64,000 bases of DNA, from assembly GCA_023974075.1 (NCBI GenBank), contig CM043808.1, forward strand, positions 17,387,072 through 17,451,071. The letters are read 5' to 3'. This document shows, piece by piece, positions 1 through 12,800 of this stretch. Position 1 is the first letter of the stretch. Each line of letters begins with the position of its first letter. The translations under genes were made by a program, and so were the position numbers. The notes beneath the pieces were generated by a model. That model ran no database searches. It was not told where the DNA came from and saw only the letters and a list, made by a program, of their open reading frames with translations. The DNA comes from Chaenocephalus aceratus (lineage: Eukaryota; Chordata; Actinopteri; Perciformes; Channichthyidae).

Positions 1-1860
1 CTTAGTCTGTAAAAATACCCACTTATGAGTCTGAGAGAACATCAGGGAGAAAGGAAAGAGCTGTGTTCACTCAATCAAGATGACTATTTAATTACTTTTA
101 AAAGTACCGTTAACATAGATAATATTGCAGTAGCTTTCTATTTAAAAGATACATTTAATTGAAAGTGACTTTAAATTTGACTGAGTTCCTTTGTGGTCCA
201 CTTTTTCCCACTTGTTTTTAAAACCACATCTTTAGGTCTCCATCTGTCTTATGTTAGATGATGGATTTCTAGGCATTTTCATGGTGGTCGAAACCAAATG
301 TGATAATCACTTTGTTTTCACATTCATACCATCAGAGGACTTACATTTTAACTGATGTTAAAGCTTTGGATATAATACTCATACATCTTTCCTTAATAAT
401 CCGTCTCAATCTATGTTTTGCTTTCGATCTGTGAAAAGCTAAAACAAAACTATGTGATATCCTCACTGACTGTAAGACATATCTAAATCTGCAGTGAATA
501 CATCTGTCATCCCTTATTCGAATAGATCAAGAAGAAATCTTTTGTTGTCATACTTCTTTGATGGCTCCTCTTAAAGTCGTAGCTGGGGTATTTTTCTCAA
601 CTCATCTTTGAAGGCGGTCCATTGCTCTGAGTTTTTAAACAGATGTGGGATTCCCAATGTTTACTCCCTGACGTGGTGCAGTGCCTAAATATGGAGATAA
701 TAAAGACTGAAAACAGCCTGTGCAAAGCCATCAAAAACAAAAAAGAGAAGTGATGGATGTTGTCACCTTTGGAAAGAGCTATGCTAGTTCTTCTGCTAAA
801 CTAAGCTAACTAGCTGCTGGCTTGAGGCCATTTATTGTGCAAGTCAAACAAAGAAGATATCATTTCCCCCTTGATAACAACTACGTATACAAAGATTACA
901 TTTATCTATAACTTGCCTTCTTTTATAAAAATAAGTTTAAATGACTCATTATTAAGGTGTAGTTGCTTTGAGTGACAGATGGCTGTTGCTAGCTAAATTT
1001 CTGTTTTGAGATGGCCGACTTTCCAGGATAAACTAGGCTTGTCGCAACACTATTAACTGTTACAGCAACATAGTAACACACTTCTTAAGCTGTGTTATTA
1101 GGTTAGCTATTGTTCTTGTTGTGCTCAATCCCTTGTTCTCAGTTCCCTTTAAGCCGTTGATCAGGAAGTGGACTGAATTTTTCTTCGGGTTTCCAGCGAG
1201 AGTGACCTGAAAGACAGCGGGAGATGGGGGAGGTATGTGTTACAGTGCAATAGCCGGTAAGTCTCTTTGCAGTAACCACACCAGAGCATTGAGCACATGC
1301 TTATAGAGGGAGGCTAATCAGCTTTCTGCAGATGGGCTAATGTCCTTACAGTGGCCGAGAGGGGGGCCTATATTTAGCGTCCACTCTCTCCCTCTTAACA
1401 GCGGATAACATTGGTCCTGTTCTCCTTTTTTATAGCTCATCTCTGCTTAAAATCGCCTAGAAGAACATGCAGACAAAGATAAAGGAAATGAGTGAGGAAA
1501 ACAAATCAGAAGGGAAAGAAAATATGACACTACTAGACTTGCACGTAGCAGATTTTTGAAAGCATGGTATTCAAAGAAATTAAGTAGAAGCTGAAAATAA
1601 AGAAGAAAGAGAAAGGATTACAAACAGACAGACAGGCGGCATATTGAAAAAGAAATGAAAGAGTCTAGGAAAATATCCTTTCTCAATGACAGCAGGGAAA
1701 GTGACATCTGGAGGCAGAGGCCTGCGGGCATTAGAGTAATGCAGACCTGAAGCAAATCTACTCAATCAGTTACCATGTGTCTCTGGACACCAAGGCTCTG
1801 CTGGTACTGAGGTCTGTGCATACGGTTGACATTTACCCGCTTACCTGTGTTACAAATACA
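1..1860. other. Intergenic or intronic DNA, no gene seen
   Basis: AT-rich sequence with many stops in all frames. I see no conserved protein motif, RNA gene or recognisable transposon. If the candidate first exon at 1866-1893 (minus strand) is real, this stretch would be its first intron. Confidence 0.4.
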
Positions 1861-1865
1861 CTTAC

Positions 1866-1893
1866 ATTTGATGAAGTCTGCAAGCGCTGCCAT
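1866..1893 (-). CDS. Candidate first coding exon of a gene leaving the window leftwards
   Basis: On the minus strand an ATG (1893-1891) sits in a near-perfect Kozak context (GCCGCCATGGC). It is followed by nine codons reading MAALADFIK and one further base, then a strong splice donor, T|GTAAGTG, at 1865-1864. The upstream 100 bases are richer in CpG than the surroundings, as expected near a promoter. Nothing downstream in the window can be recognised as exon 2, so the rest of the gene would lie to the left. This could be chance; the peptide is too short to identify. Confidence 0.33.
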
Positions 1894-2117
1894 GGCGGCG
1901 GTTGACGCTCGTTGTGTCGTCTCTTGGAGGGGAACCCGTTAAGTTTAGCTTTCACTGGCAGCAGCTGTGGTGCCCGTCAGGATTGTGCGGGCAATTTGGG
2001 ACGTTGACCTGAAGAAGACTTTTGCTCTATCTGTAACACCTTGGCACAACACTTAAATGCCAAAGCTACTTATCTGTAATGAAGTTAAATAAGGATAACA
2101 CCTTAGAAAAACATCAT

Positions 2118-3400
2118 TAGGGCCCGAGCTCGAGAGCACTAGGACCCAACGGCGTCCTAGCACGAAGTGCGAGGAACCTATTGTTATCCTACATATTATT
2201 ATTATTCCCGTTCTTAGAACCCTGTTTTGAGCGCTTTAAGACGCTTCCAACGTTTTATAATTTTGCACAGACGCCAGGACCGATGACAAATTTGATATTC
2301 TGGAGTCAATGGGTGCAAATTGTCAAACACATCTTTTTTAAAATTAGCATACTGTTCAAAACAGTGAAATATTCACTTAAATTTCAATTTTTAGTTTTTC
2401 GACACCAAACATAATATACAGCATCGGTGGAGGTTCACACACATTACCCTAGGTCCTAGGAAATGAGCATATTCAGTCGATAAATATGGCCGCCATTAAT
2501 CAAAACGTATTTGCAAAAAGGCGGGGCTTAGAAATAAATGCTCATAACTCATCAACAATGTATCCAAATATCACAGATTTTGGTGGATAGGTTCAGTCTG
2601 TCTTGGGGAATAGGCACACGAAAGCATTTTCATTTTGGACTATATGGTGCGCCAAAAACACCACAAATGTATAACTCAAGAACGGATGGACAAAATACTT
2701 TCTTTTTTTTGTAGACATACTCTGGGGGCGAGTACTGGAATTTAAAGTGTCGCAATGAATGACGAACATCATAATCACAACGGGAACAATTTTCAGAGCT
2801 GTGCTTCGTTGACATAAGTCCAGCCATGCGTCACGCCTCTTTTAAACATCACTGTTGGCTGAAATCGACTCCGGAGAATACTCCAGTGTACTCTCGGTTA
2901 TAGCTCCTCCAGAGACTCCTCTCTCCTCTCTCCTCTCTCCTCTCTCTCTCCCCTCTCAGTGTACCCTCGGTTATAGCTCCTCCAGAGAGACACCTCTCTC
3001 CTCTCTCCTCTAAATCAGTGTACCCTCGGTTACGGCTCCTCCAGACAGCCTCCTTGATAATCGTTCCTCGACGAGCCTTTAGAGAAATTAGTTTTCCTTC
3101 GAGATGGCGCACCAACATCCGTTTCCGGGTCGCTGCCGGAGGACCGAGGTGTCGGGGACGTGAAAATTAGAGAACTGACAAACGGCTCATTTCTTAGGAC
3201 TCGTGTGCGTCGACTTGACGCTGGGACGACCGGCTGCCCTCCCCGACAGGCGCATAGACGCATGGGCCTGCTCATCACTGCGCGCCCGTCTGTGACCGCA
3301 GTTTTAATTCAAATTGTTATTGTAGCAGGTACTGTTTCTGAGTCAAAAACCGAACTGAACAACTCTTGTCTGGTTTTTTGCTTTTAATTCTCAAGTTGAT
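2118..3400. repeat. Dispersed fish repeat with an internal short tandem array
   Basis: The start (gggcccgagc... cgaagtgcgaggaacc) and the following sequence resemble a repeat I know from many fish assemblies. Between about 2880 and 3050 a unit containing 'cagtgtaccctcggtta(t/c)' followed by 'gctcctccaga' and a (CTCTCC)n tract occurs three times, giving a small minisatellite. Open frames here are repeat-driven and show no protein family. The element's ends and class are not clear. Confidence 0.45.
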
Positions 3401-5716
3401 CAACTTGAACACACTTATCAGATCATTATTTTCATGTCCACAAAGGGCGGCAGTTTAAAAACACGTAAAACAGTGTAACAATCTCTTTAAAGCAACATAA
3501 ACCCATGTAAAACAGCTCGGAGCACACATGAAACAAACTTAAGCTAAATCTGCATCTTAGCATAGCCGCCGTCTCATCCTGTTCTGCTCTTCATCAGCCA
3601 AAAAAACCCACACATTTGCATACTCCACAAAGTACTCAACGACACAGCTTTGGATCTGCCAAATACAAACTGTACAAAAATCGATAGAAAAGATCTGACC
3701 TGTTTGAGAGAATACGCACTTGCAAAGCAAAAGAGTTACACCAGTTATTTTCATCAATATATCAAATACATGTCTTATAGCCCTTCACATATCTTTGTGA
3801 TGGTCCTCATCTGAGCTACACACTTTTTTCATTGTTCCCCATTGTTTGGTGCTTTTCCATGCTAAGGAGTAAGAATATTTTTGACAGCTTGTATCTGAAC
3901 ATACAGCCCAATTTCCACACATCCCAAACAATCAAAACAAGCTGAAATGTACATTGGCCAATATTCACTGTGCTTTAATCATCTTTGAAGCTTTTCAGAC
4001 TTGGTGCAGCACATTTCTCCACATTGTTCCTCCTCTGCTGGGCCACTTCTCTCAGGAGTTGCTCTGCTGCTACATCCTTGCACACCCAATCCAACCTCCA
4101 CCCCTCTGACAAACATACAGTTGGTTTTGTGCTGCAGCGGTTCTCTTTCTCTCTCAAACAAGGAAGGAACATATTTTGCATACAGCATGTCAACATCAAC
4201 TTTATACGGCATACAAAAGATGTAAAAAATTATATATTCGATAAGAACAAGATATAAAATGAATAAAATAACTGCATTTAAACTTTCCAGTGTAATTTAA
4301 AATAAATGGTTTTCCCTGTTTCAGAATGATTTCATACACAATGCTGCCCTTTCTTGTGTGTAACATTTTCTTTTTAAGTCAATGGTACCCTGTGGACCTT
4401 CTGACCACTATGGTTTTACCGGTAGGTCCTTTTTTGGAAAATCTTAATTCAAGCACACAAGGACACATGTGTGTGATATCCTGTTATCAATGTCACACTC
4501 TTCCAGATCAAATCCTGCTTTAGACGAAGTTAAGAAGAAGCAAACAAGGATATGGCCAATGCAAAGAAAATAATTATCCAAGTTGGCTTTGCAAATGGTT
4601 GAGGAGGAAGACAAGTGTGCACCACTTTTGCTGAGCCAGAATGTCAACATAACTTTTGTTTGTTTACATGGAAACTCCACAGGGCACCTTTAAGTAAGTT
4701 CGAGTTCTATGTTTCAGTTTTCAATCAAACATGTCTCAAATGCATTTTAGTATAGACTACATGAAATGAAGATGCATTTTGGAAATATTCATTATGGAAA
4801 TTATTTAAGTAGCCATTCTGTGATAAATTGCTTTTTGGAAATCAAGCGTTCCACCTTCCCTCTTATTTTGCATTTCAATAAAACTGCAGATAAAAGCTTT
4901 CTCTCTAGTTTGCTCTCTGCCAAACCTCTTTCTCTGTACATTTCTCTTAACATTGATCATCTATTTTATTCACATAAGAATTTTGATTCAACCACCACCT
5001 ACCCCCTCTCTCTAAAGATGATGAGATTATGTTGCTACTTCCTCTTTGGTAATCAGGATGTGAGTTTGTCAAGCAGGGCTGCAGATAAGGGCAGAACTAA
5101 ACATTGTCAGAAATGATTGCAAAAGCGTTAGAGACCTTACTCAGCATAGGTCAACTCTCCGTTCCACAGTACATTCATCACCTCGGAAATCAATGACTCA
5201 ACAGTTCTACGATAAAGACTCAAAGACATCTCTTCCCTTTAGGCTTGATCTAGGCACTTAAAGAAAACATGCATTGCTTCGTTGTTTTTTTTTGTTTCAG
5301 TATTCAGATGGGAATCAAAGTCAGTAAACAGTATCCAGTTCCTTTTTTGTGTTGCATTGTCTGTGAAAAAGAGTCTCATACGAACAGTGTCACCTCTTGT
5401 CTGACCATAACTCGATACCAGCGCATCACGTGTGTCCTAAGCCACTCTCCGCAGCTGTATGCAAGTCTGTTTTGGTTATAATATGAAGAGAATGTGCAAG
5501 TTCCTGTCAGTCGCAACATTCTTACAAAACTCTTGTTTGCCAAGTCAACCATAGCGCTGATGAGAGGACCCTAAATGTGATGGGTCAGCCTCTCTCTCGT
5601 TGGCATCCCTCCCTGTGTGCTCAGCTTCTCCTACTGTGGCACCTTGACCCAAGGAAAAGCCTGTCTCTGGCCCACTGCCTCAATCCAGGTTCCTTGTCCT
5701 CATTTCCCCTGCTTCC
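3400..5716. other. Intergenic DNA downstream of the TENT5 gene
   Basis: AT-rich sequence with no recognisable gene. Its right part may include the long 3' UTR of the minus-strand TENT5 gene, since this family often has kilobase-long UTRs. Small open frames here have no family signature. Confidence 0.4.
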
Positions 5717-5722
5717 TTTATT
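5717..5722 (-). promoter_or_regulatory. Candidate poly(A) signal for the TENT5 gene
   Basis: AATAAA on the minus strand, about 125 bases after the TENT5 stop codon. Further minus-strand AATAAA motifs lie downstream, so this may be only a proximal site. Confidence 0.3.
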
Positions 5723-5845
5723 CCCTTTTTTGTATCTGTCTAATTATGTCCCATGTCCTTTTCTCATTTCCCTCAATTTCCAATCTCAAGGAGCAGTTTA
5801 AAATGCATCCCTTTTTAAGGAGTTGGTTTGCAAAAGTTCCAAAGT

Positions 5846-8135
5846 TTAGTTACATGGCAACCAGGTGGCGTACATGGGATAGTGCTGAGGAGGAATGTAC
5901 CGGTGGGAAGGCGAGGGAGGACAGTGGTACATGGGCTGAACCTGCGCTACGTAATAGTTGCTGAAGTTGCCGTCTGACACATAAGGAGCCGGCTGGTAGA
6001 AGCAGGTGACGTTGGCGGCGTTTGGGATGGCGTTCTGCTCGGCCAGGACGCGCAACGCCAGCGACGATATTAGGCTGAGCGTCTGGCGCCTCTCATGGCC
6101 CATCAGACACACCGTGCTCTCCTGCACCACTTCGTACAGCGTGGCCAGATAGTCGTACTTCCTGTCCTCCAGGTCCACAAAGTGGTTCTGCAGATAGGAC
6201 TCCAGCTTCCTTCTTTGCTCGCTGACATCGGGAAAGTCTATGAAGAAGCGCGAGCACATGTAGCGCTGCAGCAGTTTCATCTCAGGTTCAGAGGCTGCGC
6301 GGAAACCCCGCACCAGCAAGTGGCAGTACTTCAGCAGACCCCCACCGCGGATCTCCTCTGGGCTCCTGGTGCAGATGAGGCGCTTGCGCAGGTGGTCGAG
6401 GGCGGTGGGGAAGTCGCCGTAGACGCTCTCACCGAGGATTGTAGGGTGGAAAGTGGCAGCCATGGGGTGCTCCGAGCACTCGTAGAAAAGGAGAAGTGAG
6501 TCCAGGCGGATCTGGAAGGAGTCTACGCTGAACTCAAACTGCCGTCGAAGAGAGTCCACAAATTTGAGCTCCACGTTCTTGCCACGGTTGTTAGAGAGGG
6601 AGATGAGACTCCAGCGGTCCGAGTCATTGCACACTTTCACCATCTTTTGCACATAGGCCTCCTAAAACAAGGCACAAGGAAATTGTTAGGAGTTTTTACA
6701 GACTAAATAATGCACCAAAGTTTAAAGACCGTTGGTTCCAAAAACATTGTTGGAGTTAATCGGAACACAAAGATAGATTTAACTGCCATATCATCCTGAA
6801 TCAGAGCAAATGCATAATTATCAATATAAACTGTTGCACAGTTTTCAGACACATTCCTCGTTTTATTCCTATTTACACACAATCATTTAATGAGAAGAGG
6901 TCAACAAATATGTTATTCCAACTTTATGGGCAACAGTGTATAACAAACTTCAAAACATGTGTTAATGTGTTTGTCTATATTAAAGTCCTGAAGACTACTC
7001 CAATATAATCAAAGCAAATTAAAGGCCACAATGATGAATGCCAGATTTTCTTTTTTCCATCACACAGGCCTACTTCTTTCCCTGTGTTTATCTCTTTTTC
7101 CCCTCCTTTTGCAGCTGGTGTAATATGGTGTTAGTGCATCAACATAAACATGCTTTTCTTATTCTTCTAAAGACCACACATGTACCCACGGTGGTGTTTA
7201 AGCACTGTGGGTGTTACATTGAGATCCTCTGAATAAAACATGTGAACAAAAACAGGATTACTTTGATCAGGCTTCAACAATAGGACATTAATGCTATTTG
7301 CAGTAGATAGAAATCTTGGATTTGGTCTGTTAGTAATGATGTTTTGCTTATCACATCAGTTAGTGGGCCATTAGTAGCTGGGCCAGTCCTCAGTATCCAG
7401 GTTACTGAGGCCAGACTTATTAATGTGGATCCAACTACAATTGGATTAGACAGAATCCTCTTTGAATTGGAAACAGACCTTTTTACTATTTCAGGGCTTA
7501 TGTATCCGTGCAGATTGCATGTATTCAGGTCAGATCTAAATCTTTTTTGTATACGATTTATTTACAGTACATTTACAAAAAGAAAATGCACGTGACTGCA
7601 GCAGTGTTTACTGTGTAAATAAATGGGAAAGGAAATGATATAATGATGTGCATATTCTGTCAGGTTTGACAATCATATGATCTACATATATGAGCCACGT
7701 TAAATATAGGCCTACCTTTAAAGTCACTGGTGTGATCTTTTCTTTATTCACCCCCTCGGGCAGGAAGTCCAGAAGAGAGTCCAGCACAATATCTTTCACT
7801 ATCTGAAACTCCATCTCTGATTTCAGGTCAGCGCAGAATATTAAGTCCAAATCTTTCCAGCCCAGACCGCTGTCCTCGTGCAAGACGTAGCTAGCCGCAG
7901 AACCGTTCAGCCGCACCTCCCGGACATGGATCCGCTTCTCCTCCATGCGGCTCCGGACCACCTTGACGATATCCCGGGGCTTCACCTCCAGAGTAGGGAA
8001 GCTCCAGCGGCCGTGGATGGGGATGGAGCTGGTGAGGATGGTGTCCAGCCGCTGCACTTGCTCCCAATTGAGCACACTGAGGTTGATGCTCTCTCCGTCC
8101 GAACAGCTGTCAACACTATCAACACTTTCGTTCAT
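5846..8135 (-). CDS. tent5a: TENT5/FAM46 non-canonical poly(A) polymerase, two coding exons, tent5a-like
   Basis: The coding sequence joins 8135..7716 (140 codons) to 6661..5846 (271 codons plus stop), predicting 411 residues. Exon 1 ends ...TTA AAG|GTAGGC and exon 2 begins TTTTAG|GAG GCC, a phase-0 junction at the position usual for the family (TLK|EAYVQK). The nucleotidyltransferase core is visible: NGSAAS (G78, S79) and KDLDLIF with catalytic-type acidic residues D95 and D97. [19 protein letters not shown] and the terminal TWLPCN are also conserved. TENT5 proteins add poly(A) to cytoplasmic, often secretory-pathway, mRNAs. Wording such as [13 protein letters not shown] and LLLFYECSE favours TENT5A over B or C, though a teleost-specific duplicate cannot be excluded. 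The N-terminus is short and lacks the Gly-rich stretch of mammalian TENT5A. A proline/tyrosine-rich insert precedes the C-terminal TWLPCN. No lesions seen. Confidence 0.93.
6662..7715 (-). other. TENT5 coding intron
   Basis: A 1,054-bp intron with GT (7715-7714) and AG (6663-6662) borders. It is AT-rich and I see no gene or clear transposon inside it. Confidence 0.85.
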
Positions 8136-8960
8136 GTTGAGAAGAGGTAGACAGAATGATGTAGAAACGTGCCACTAACTACTGCTGGAGCTTTGGGAGC
8201 TAATGAGTATCATAACATCAAGATTCTGGATGAAACATCGTCTCTGCGCGTGGCGGAAAGAACTAGTTAGACGGTGTCCTAACTTCTTGTCCTGCTTCTT
8301 ACATAAAGTCTGCAGTCCAGACACATTCAATTTATTAGCTTCCCAGCCGTAAGGCTTAGTCACCGTCCAGCATATGCTACTACACTGCGCGCTCCGCTCC
8401 GGTTCGGTCGCCAAACTCTAAAAACATCAACTGCAAAAGTTTGAACAATTATTCTTCTCAGTGTCAGTTTCTCATTTTGTCCCAAAGGCACACAAACGCA
8501 TCCATTGCAAGCATGACAACGTTTCTTCCAGCGCAGAAGTTTTACTTTACCCCCTCTGACTCACTTTTACGCACGGAGTAGTGCGCGCCTCTGCTGCCTA
8601 ACAACAACTTTACGAACTCGTTTAAGGACTGCTACACTTTCCCACTGCACACCCACTTTCAGAAAGTGGTGTATGGCAGTTTCCCTTCACATTTTGTCCG
8701 TTTCTTGCTCGTTGGTACTGTGTGGTGTGCCACCGAGGTCCCACTCCACAGCTGCAGGAGAAGTTGTGAACAGAGCGCTTCCCGTCTGAGAGGCGTTTGG
8801 GCGGGGTGGTTTGATTGACAGCCCACACCTACTAATAGCCGCAGCCGCTTCCCATACTTTGAGTTGCTGCAAGCCCAGGGAGGCGTGTCTGGAGAATGGG
8901 CGTTACACCAACAAATGAGACACATTGGACCCACTATGTATCGATGTATCGACACTCCAT
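8136..8960 (-). promoter_or_regulatory. TENT5 5' UTR and presumed promoter region
   Basis: The region upstream of the TENT5 start codon is more GC- and CpG-rich than its surroundings (about 8220-8420 and 8560-8900), as expected for a CpG-type promoter. No unambiguous TATA box or start site can be read. An untranslated 5' exon may lie here. Confidence 0.4.
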
Positions 8961-10467
8961 CCTCTCCAAACTAGCCATAAATATGGGTATTCCCCTTTCT
9001 GTTCCAAATTGTTACGTTTGATCATTGAAGTAATGATAAACATGCTTAGATATCAGCTTAATTTACCAATAGATGCCCAATATTTGATGTCTGGAATAAA
9101 CTTTAACTTGGTACAATAATGGCCAGTAAACAGAAAGGGTTGCTCAAGCTGTTGCTTAATTACAATTACTGTAAATTATTTCACTATTATATGACATTTC
9201 CTTCAGTGATCATTCACAGGTGAGGAAGGGGGATGTACATACAGCCACATTCCCCTAGGTCTTTTTTTTTTTAACCCACTATCATTTGGCCCTGCATACA
9301 TTTATGTGCATCAATCCGGGACTACTACACACTTTTACAGGTACATTACTTGTATACAGTATATATCCAATGTAATATACATTTATAAATAAATGTAAAA
9401 AAGGTCTATATCGGTGCATGTTTGCAATGAACTCCCCTGATGTTTAGGATGCAGACAGTCTGTCAGTAGGGTATAGGCCATATACAGTTATATTAAGAAT
9501 CTATCAGTGCAAAGCTTGGCACGGATATCTGCGTCACTGCAGACGAGCCCATAAACCAGCTTACCGCAGATTACCCTGTATGTGCTGTGACACACACATT
9601 TACACACAGCCATGCATAGAAACACATGCATATACATATAATTCAATGCTTATGCCCCTTAGCTTAAAAGTATTATCACTGCATTCTCTGTGCATCAGAC
9701 CATAACACATCAATGGAAGCTTGTTTTTAGTAAGCAACCTTTAGATTTCTTTCTACAAAATTACTTTGACATACTGTTGTTTTGTGTGTGTATTTGTCTG
9801 GATAAAACTCAATCTGATAGCACTTTATTCATCAAGCATTCCAGCAATTAATACCGAGATATCAAATGAAACACTATTATGTACAAATATGGCCTATAAG
9901 TCAAATTTACTCTGACATGTTAAAGGCTTTTACTTTTTCAGGTAATTGGAGTGTTTTTTTTCTTCTGACGTTACTAAGTTTGTGTTAATCAAATGTTAAT
10001 CAAAAATGACTATTAGTTCAATGTTGAACCTAAAACTTTATTCATGCAACGGTACAGAGTACATGTTGTGTCAACAGATTGACTGAGTTGTAAGTGTCAC
10101 TACACTTTCCCCATTCGCCAAGGGGCTCAATGTCAGGCTTACTGCTGGGGATGCTTACCGTGAATCTTCTCTTTACCTGACCTGTCAAGTGGATGGCACC
10201 TTGATTTTCTAATTTCTGACGACATTAGAGGATTGGCAAGGGGATTTCAGACAGACCCCTTGTTTGGCTGCCAAAGCAATTGCCAAGAGGAAACAATTGT
10301 GTGCGTGTTAGTTTTTGTAAATGAGCTGAATGTGCCTACATCCCTCTTTATGCACGTATGAAGGATAGTCAATTAAATTAAGTTTGTTGAAAGTGTTGTG
10401 TACACTTAGTTAACTCACCACTCGATATATGGCCACCTCCCTTCTGACCACCTCATTCCTTCTCTGT
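8961..10467. other. Intergenic DNA, nothing recognised
   Basis: AT-rich DNA with no protein-coding signature and no clear inverted-repeat element. Confidence 0.4.
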
Positions 10468-11789
10468 GTCCTATCCAGGCCCACCTTAACCTGCCATCAG
10501 GCCCTGGGGCTGATAGGTTTTGTAGGCCCCCTATTTAAACAACAAATCAAAGTCATTTATAGCCTCGGCAGGCTCTGTGATCGCACTTCTCCACTCTGCT
10601 CTACGCGCGCCTGGTCCTCTCCTCCAGATGAGTGACGTATCGGGCCTCCCTCATGTATCTGTCCGGTTGCCGTTGGCTCCCCTCCACGTAGCAAGTCCTC
10701 GTCGTCCTCTCCATCTCCTCCAACAGATAATGTCCCTCCTGTCTGTTTTTCCTCTCCAGCTACTCCATCGCTATCAGAACCAGACGGCCTACTTGGCTCC
10801 GAGGCGCCGCGGCCGGCACCGCTGGCGCTCGGTACAGAACTCATCTGTCCTTCCTCCTCATCATGGCCTACAGGTTTAAAATAACCTGTAAGCTTCGGCA
10901 TTTTTTGTAATAGCTGCTTGTCTCGAAACTCCTTTTCCCTCAACAATTTCCTTTTCCGAGCGCCACTCTCAAACTTTTTCTTCTCAAACTTTTTCTCCTA
11001 AACAACCTTCATCTGTCACTCAATCGCTCGCAATTTGAATAAGTCACATGTGAAACATATTCTCATTCTGATTGGCTGTTAAGTGGCGCCCACTGACTGT
11101 TTCGGAGTCATCATGTTTGAGAAAAATCTCTGGAATCCATCGATCTGATTGATTAGCGGAGCAAATGATCAAAATACTACGGAGGGAAGATATTTTCGTT
11201 TGGATTACTGGTCTGGGGGAAGCTCGCGAGTGTGTGTGTTTGTGTATTTTTGCGTTTGTGTGTATTGTGTTTGTTTCCCGGGGAAAACACTCACGAGAAA
11301 CACAGGCTGTTGTTATGCCTGCTGTGACGTCAAGTTACTCCGTTCTCCGCTTGTAATTATGCCGTTACAATCTTCAACGTTGTATTTATCATCTGAATTT
11401 GCCGAAACAATTTTAATATTCTTAAAGCCAAGACTTTGTTTATTTGAAACCAGATGAAAACAAACTGTAATGGACCCTGCCGTGTTATCTATGATTACTA
11501 TACACCTTACATTCTTAATGTCAGCCGGAGGGAGGAGGAGTGAGTGGCGAGTGAGAGCTGTCATCTTCCCTTTACAAGCTTCAAAAATGTATTTATCGTG
11601 TGATTTTGGAAATAAAAGTTTCGTATTCTGAAAGCCAAGACTTTGTTTATTTAAATGTTTTTTTAAACATCCGAATTTTTTAAAAAATTTTTTAACTTTT
11701 TTATTGGCTCATGATAGGCCCCTGATCTCCGTAGGCCCCTGGGCTTCAGCACCGTTCAGCCCGTGCATTAAGGTGGCCCTGGTCCTATC
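10468..11789 (-). mobile_element. Internally deleted hAT transposon with 8-bp target duplications
   Basis: The element spans 10476-11781 (1,306 bp) and is flanked on both sides by GTCCTATC (10468-10475 and 11782-11789), an 8-bp duplication typical of hAT insertions. Its ends are inverted repeats, CAGGCCCACCTTAA against CAGGGCCACCTTAA (13 of 14). The minus strand from about 10970 encodes a peptide with ESGARKRKL followed by MPKLTGYFKP. That is the N-terminal signature seen before the TTF-type zinc finger in hAT/ZMYM-like transposases. The catalytic region is missing, so this is a non-autonomous deletion derivative. Confidence 0.8.
10557..10976 (-). pseudogene. N-terminal remnant of a hAT transposase
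   Basis: An open frame of roughly 130-140 residues begins with a lysine-rich stretch (ARKRKLLREKEF) and MPKLTGYFKP, then becomes acidic and Ser/Gly-rich low complexity. No TTF zinc finger, RNase-H-like DDE residues or C-terminal dimerisation domain is present. It lies wholly inside the hAT element, so it is a fragment of that element's gene. It cannot encode an active transposase. Confidence 0.6.
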
Positions 11790-12681
11790 CTATCCCACTG
11801 TTCTTCTTTTTTAGCTGAGCCTCTTTTCCATCCACTTTTCTTTCATTCCCACACGTAGAAGTTCATTATGAGATTACAGTGAGCCCGTTAGCTGAATGGC
11901 CTCTGCTCTCTTGCGGCTGCCTTTTCCCCTCTCACTCCTTAACACCGTCAACTATTTTTATTCTTTGGTCTGGATTTCAATTAGAAGGGAAAACTATCCG
12001 TCTTTGAGGCCATATTGACTGAATGCACTCTTCCTTAGGCCAATTAGCAAAAACGTCTTTATTTGTTCTAAAGTAGCAGACTTGGGAGTACAATTCATAA
12101 AAGGGAATATGATCAGCTTTTGTTAATATCGGTAGAGGGTAACAGTATCCATTTTTAAGGGCTAAAAAAATACTAAAACCACCCCCACATTTCCTACACT
12201 GGCTTCCACTTTTCCACTTAATATTGAATTCAAGCCCTGGTGTTTGTGTACAAAGTTGCTAACAGGGACGTGTTTCAAAATAACATTCAGCAAAAGAAAA
12301 TCAGACCTAAATCAAATATCATGATCAGACGTACAAACCTAGCTAACCTCAGTTTACTTGAGCGAATGCTAGAAGAGATTGGCGAGGTAGCTAGCTGTAA
12401 AGAGCAACTAGTGGTTAGCTAGTTTGTGAAGATGCTAATGTTAGCTGGTTACATTTTTGCTACCTATTTTATGTCAACTGGGTCGTTCAGTGCATTGTTG
12501 AAAAATTGTTTTGCTGTTAAAGTTGAGCCAGATTGCATACACACAGTGAGAGGTTCTGCCAATAAAGTAGCTAGTTAGCAACACCTGTTGGTCAGCTGAC
12601 AGACTGGACCTGGGTTACTGTTTGTGTCAACCTGTTAGAACAGATTAATTGATGTTTGCATAACTAGATATATATCTGCTT
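11790..12681. other. Intergenic DNA, nothing recognised
   Basis: AT-rich DNA with short frames only. No repeat family or gene is recognised. Confidence 0.35.
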
Positions 12682-12800
12682 CACCTTAAAGGACCATTTT
12701 GTAGGATTTAGGTTGATCTATTAGCATGTGATACAGAATATCATATTTATTTATACCTTTTCATTTGTGTATAATCATCTGAAACTGAGAACCTGCAAAC
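12682..12800 (+). repeat. Fragment of a common teleost MITE
   Basis: 'aaaggaccattttgtagga', 'atctattagca' and 'gtgtataatcatctgaaact' occur in the order and spacing of a miniature element widespread in fish genomes. The 3' part is eroded. Confidence 0.5.

Noticed and set aside
4766..5116. 116-residue plus-strand frame downstream of TENT5
   Set aside because: Low-complexity, no motif, no splice or Kozak support.
6095..6499. 134-residue frame on the plus strand
   Set aside because: Antisense shadow of the TENT5 second exon.
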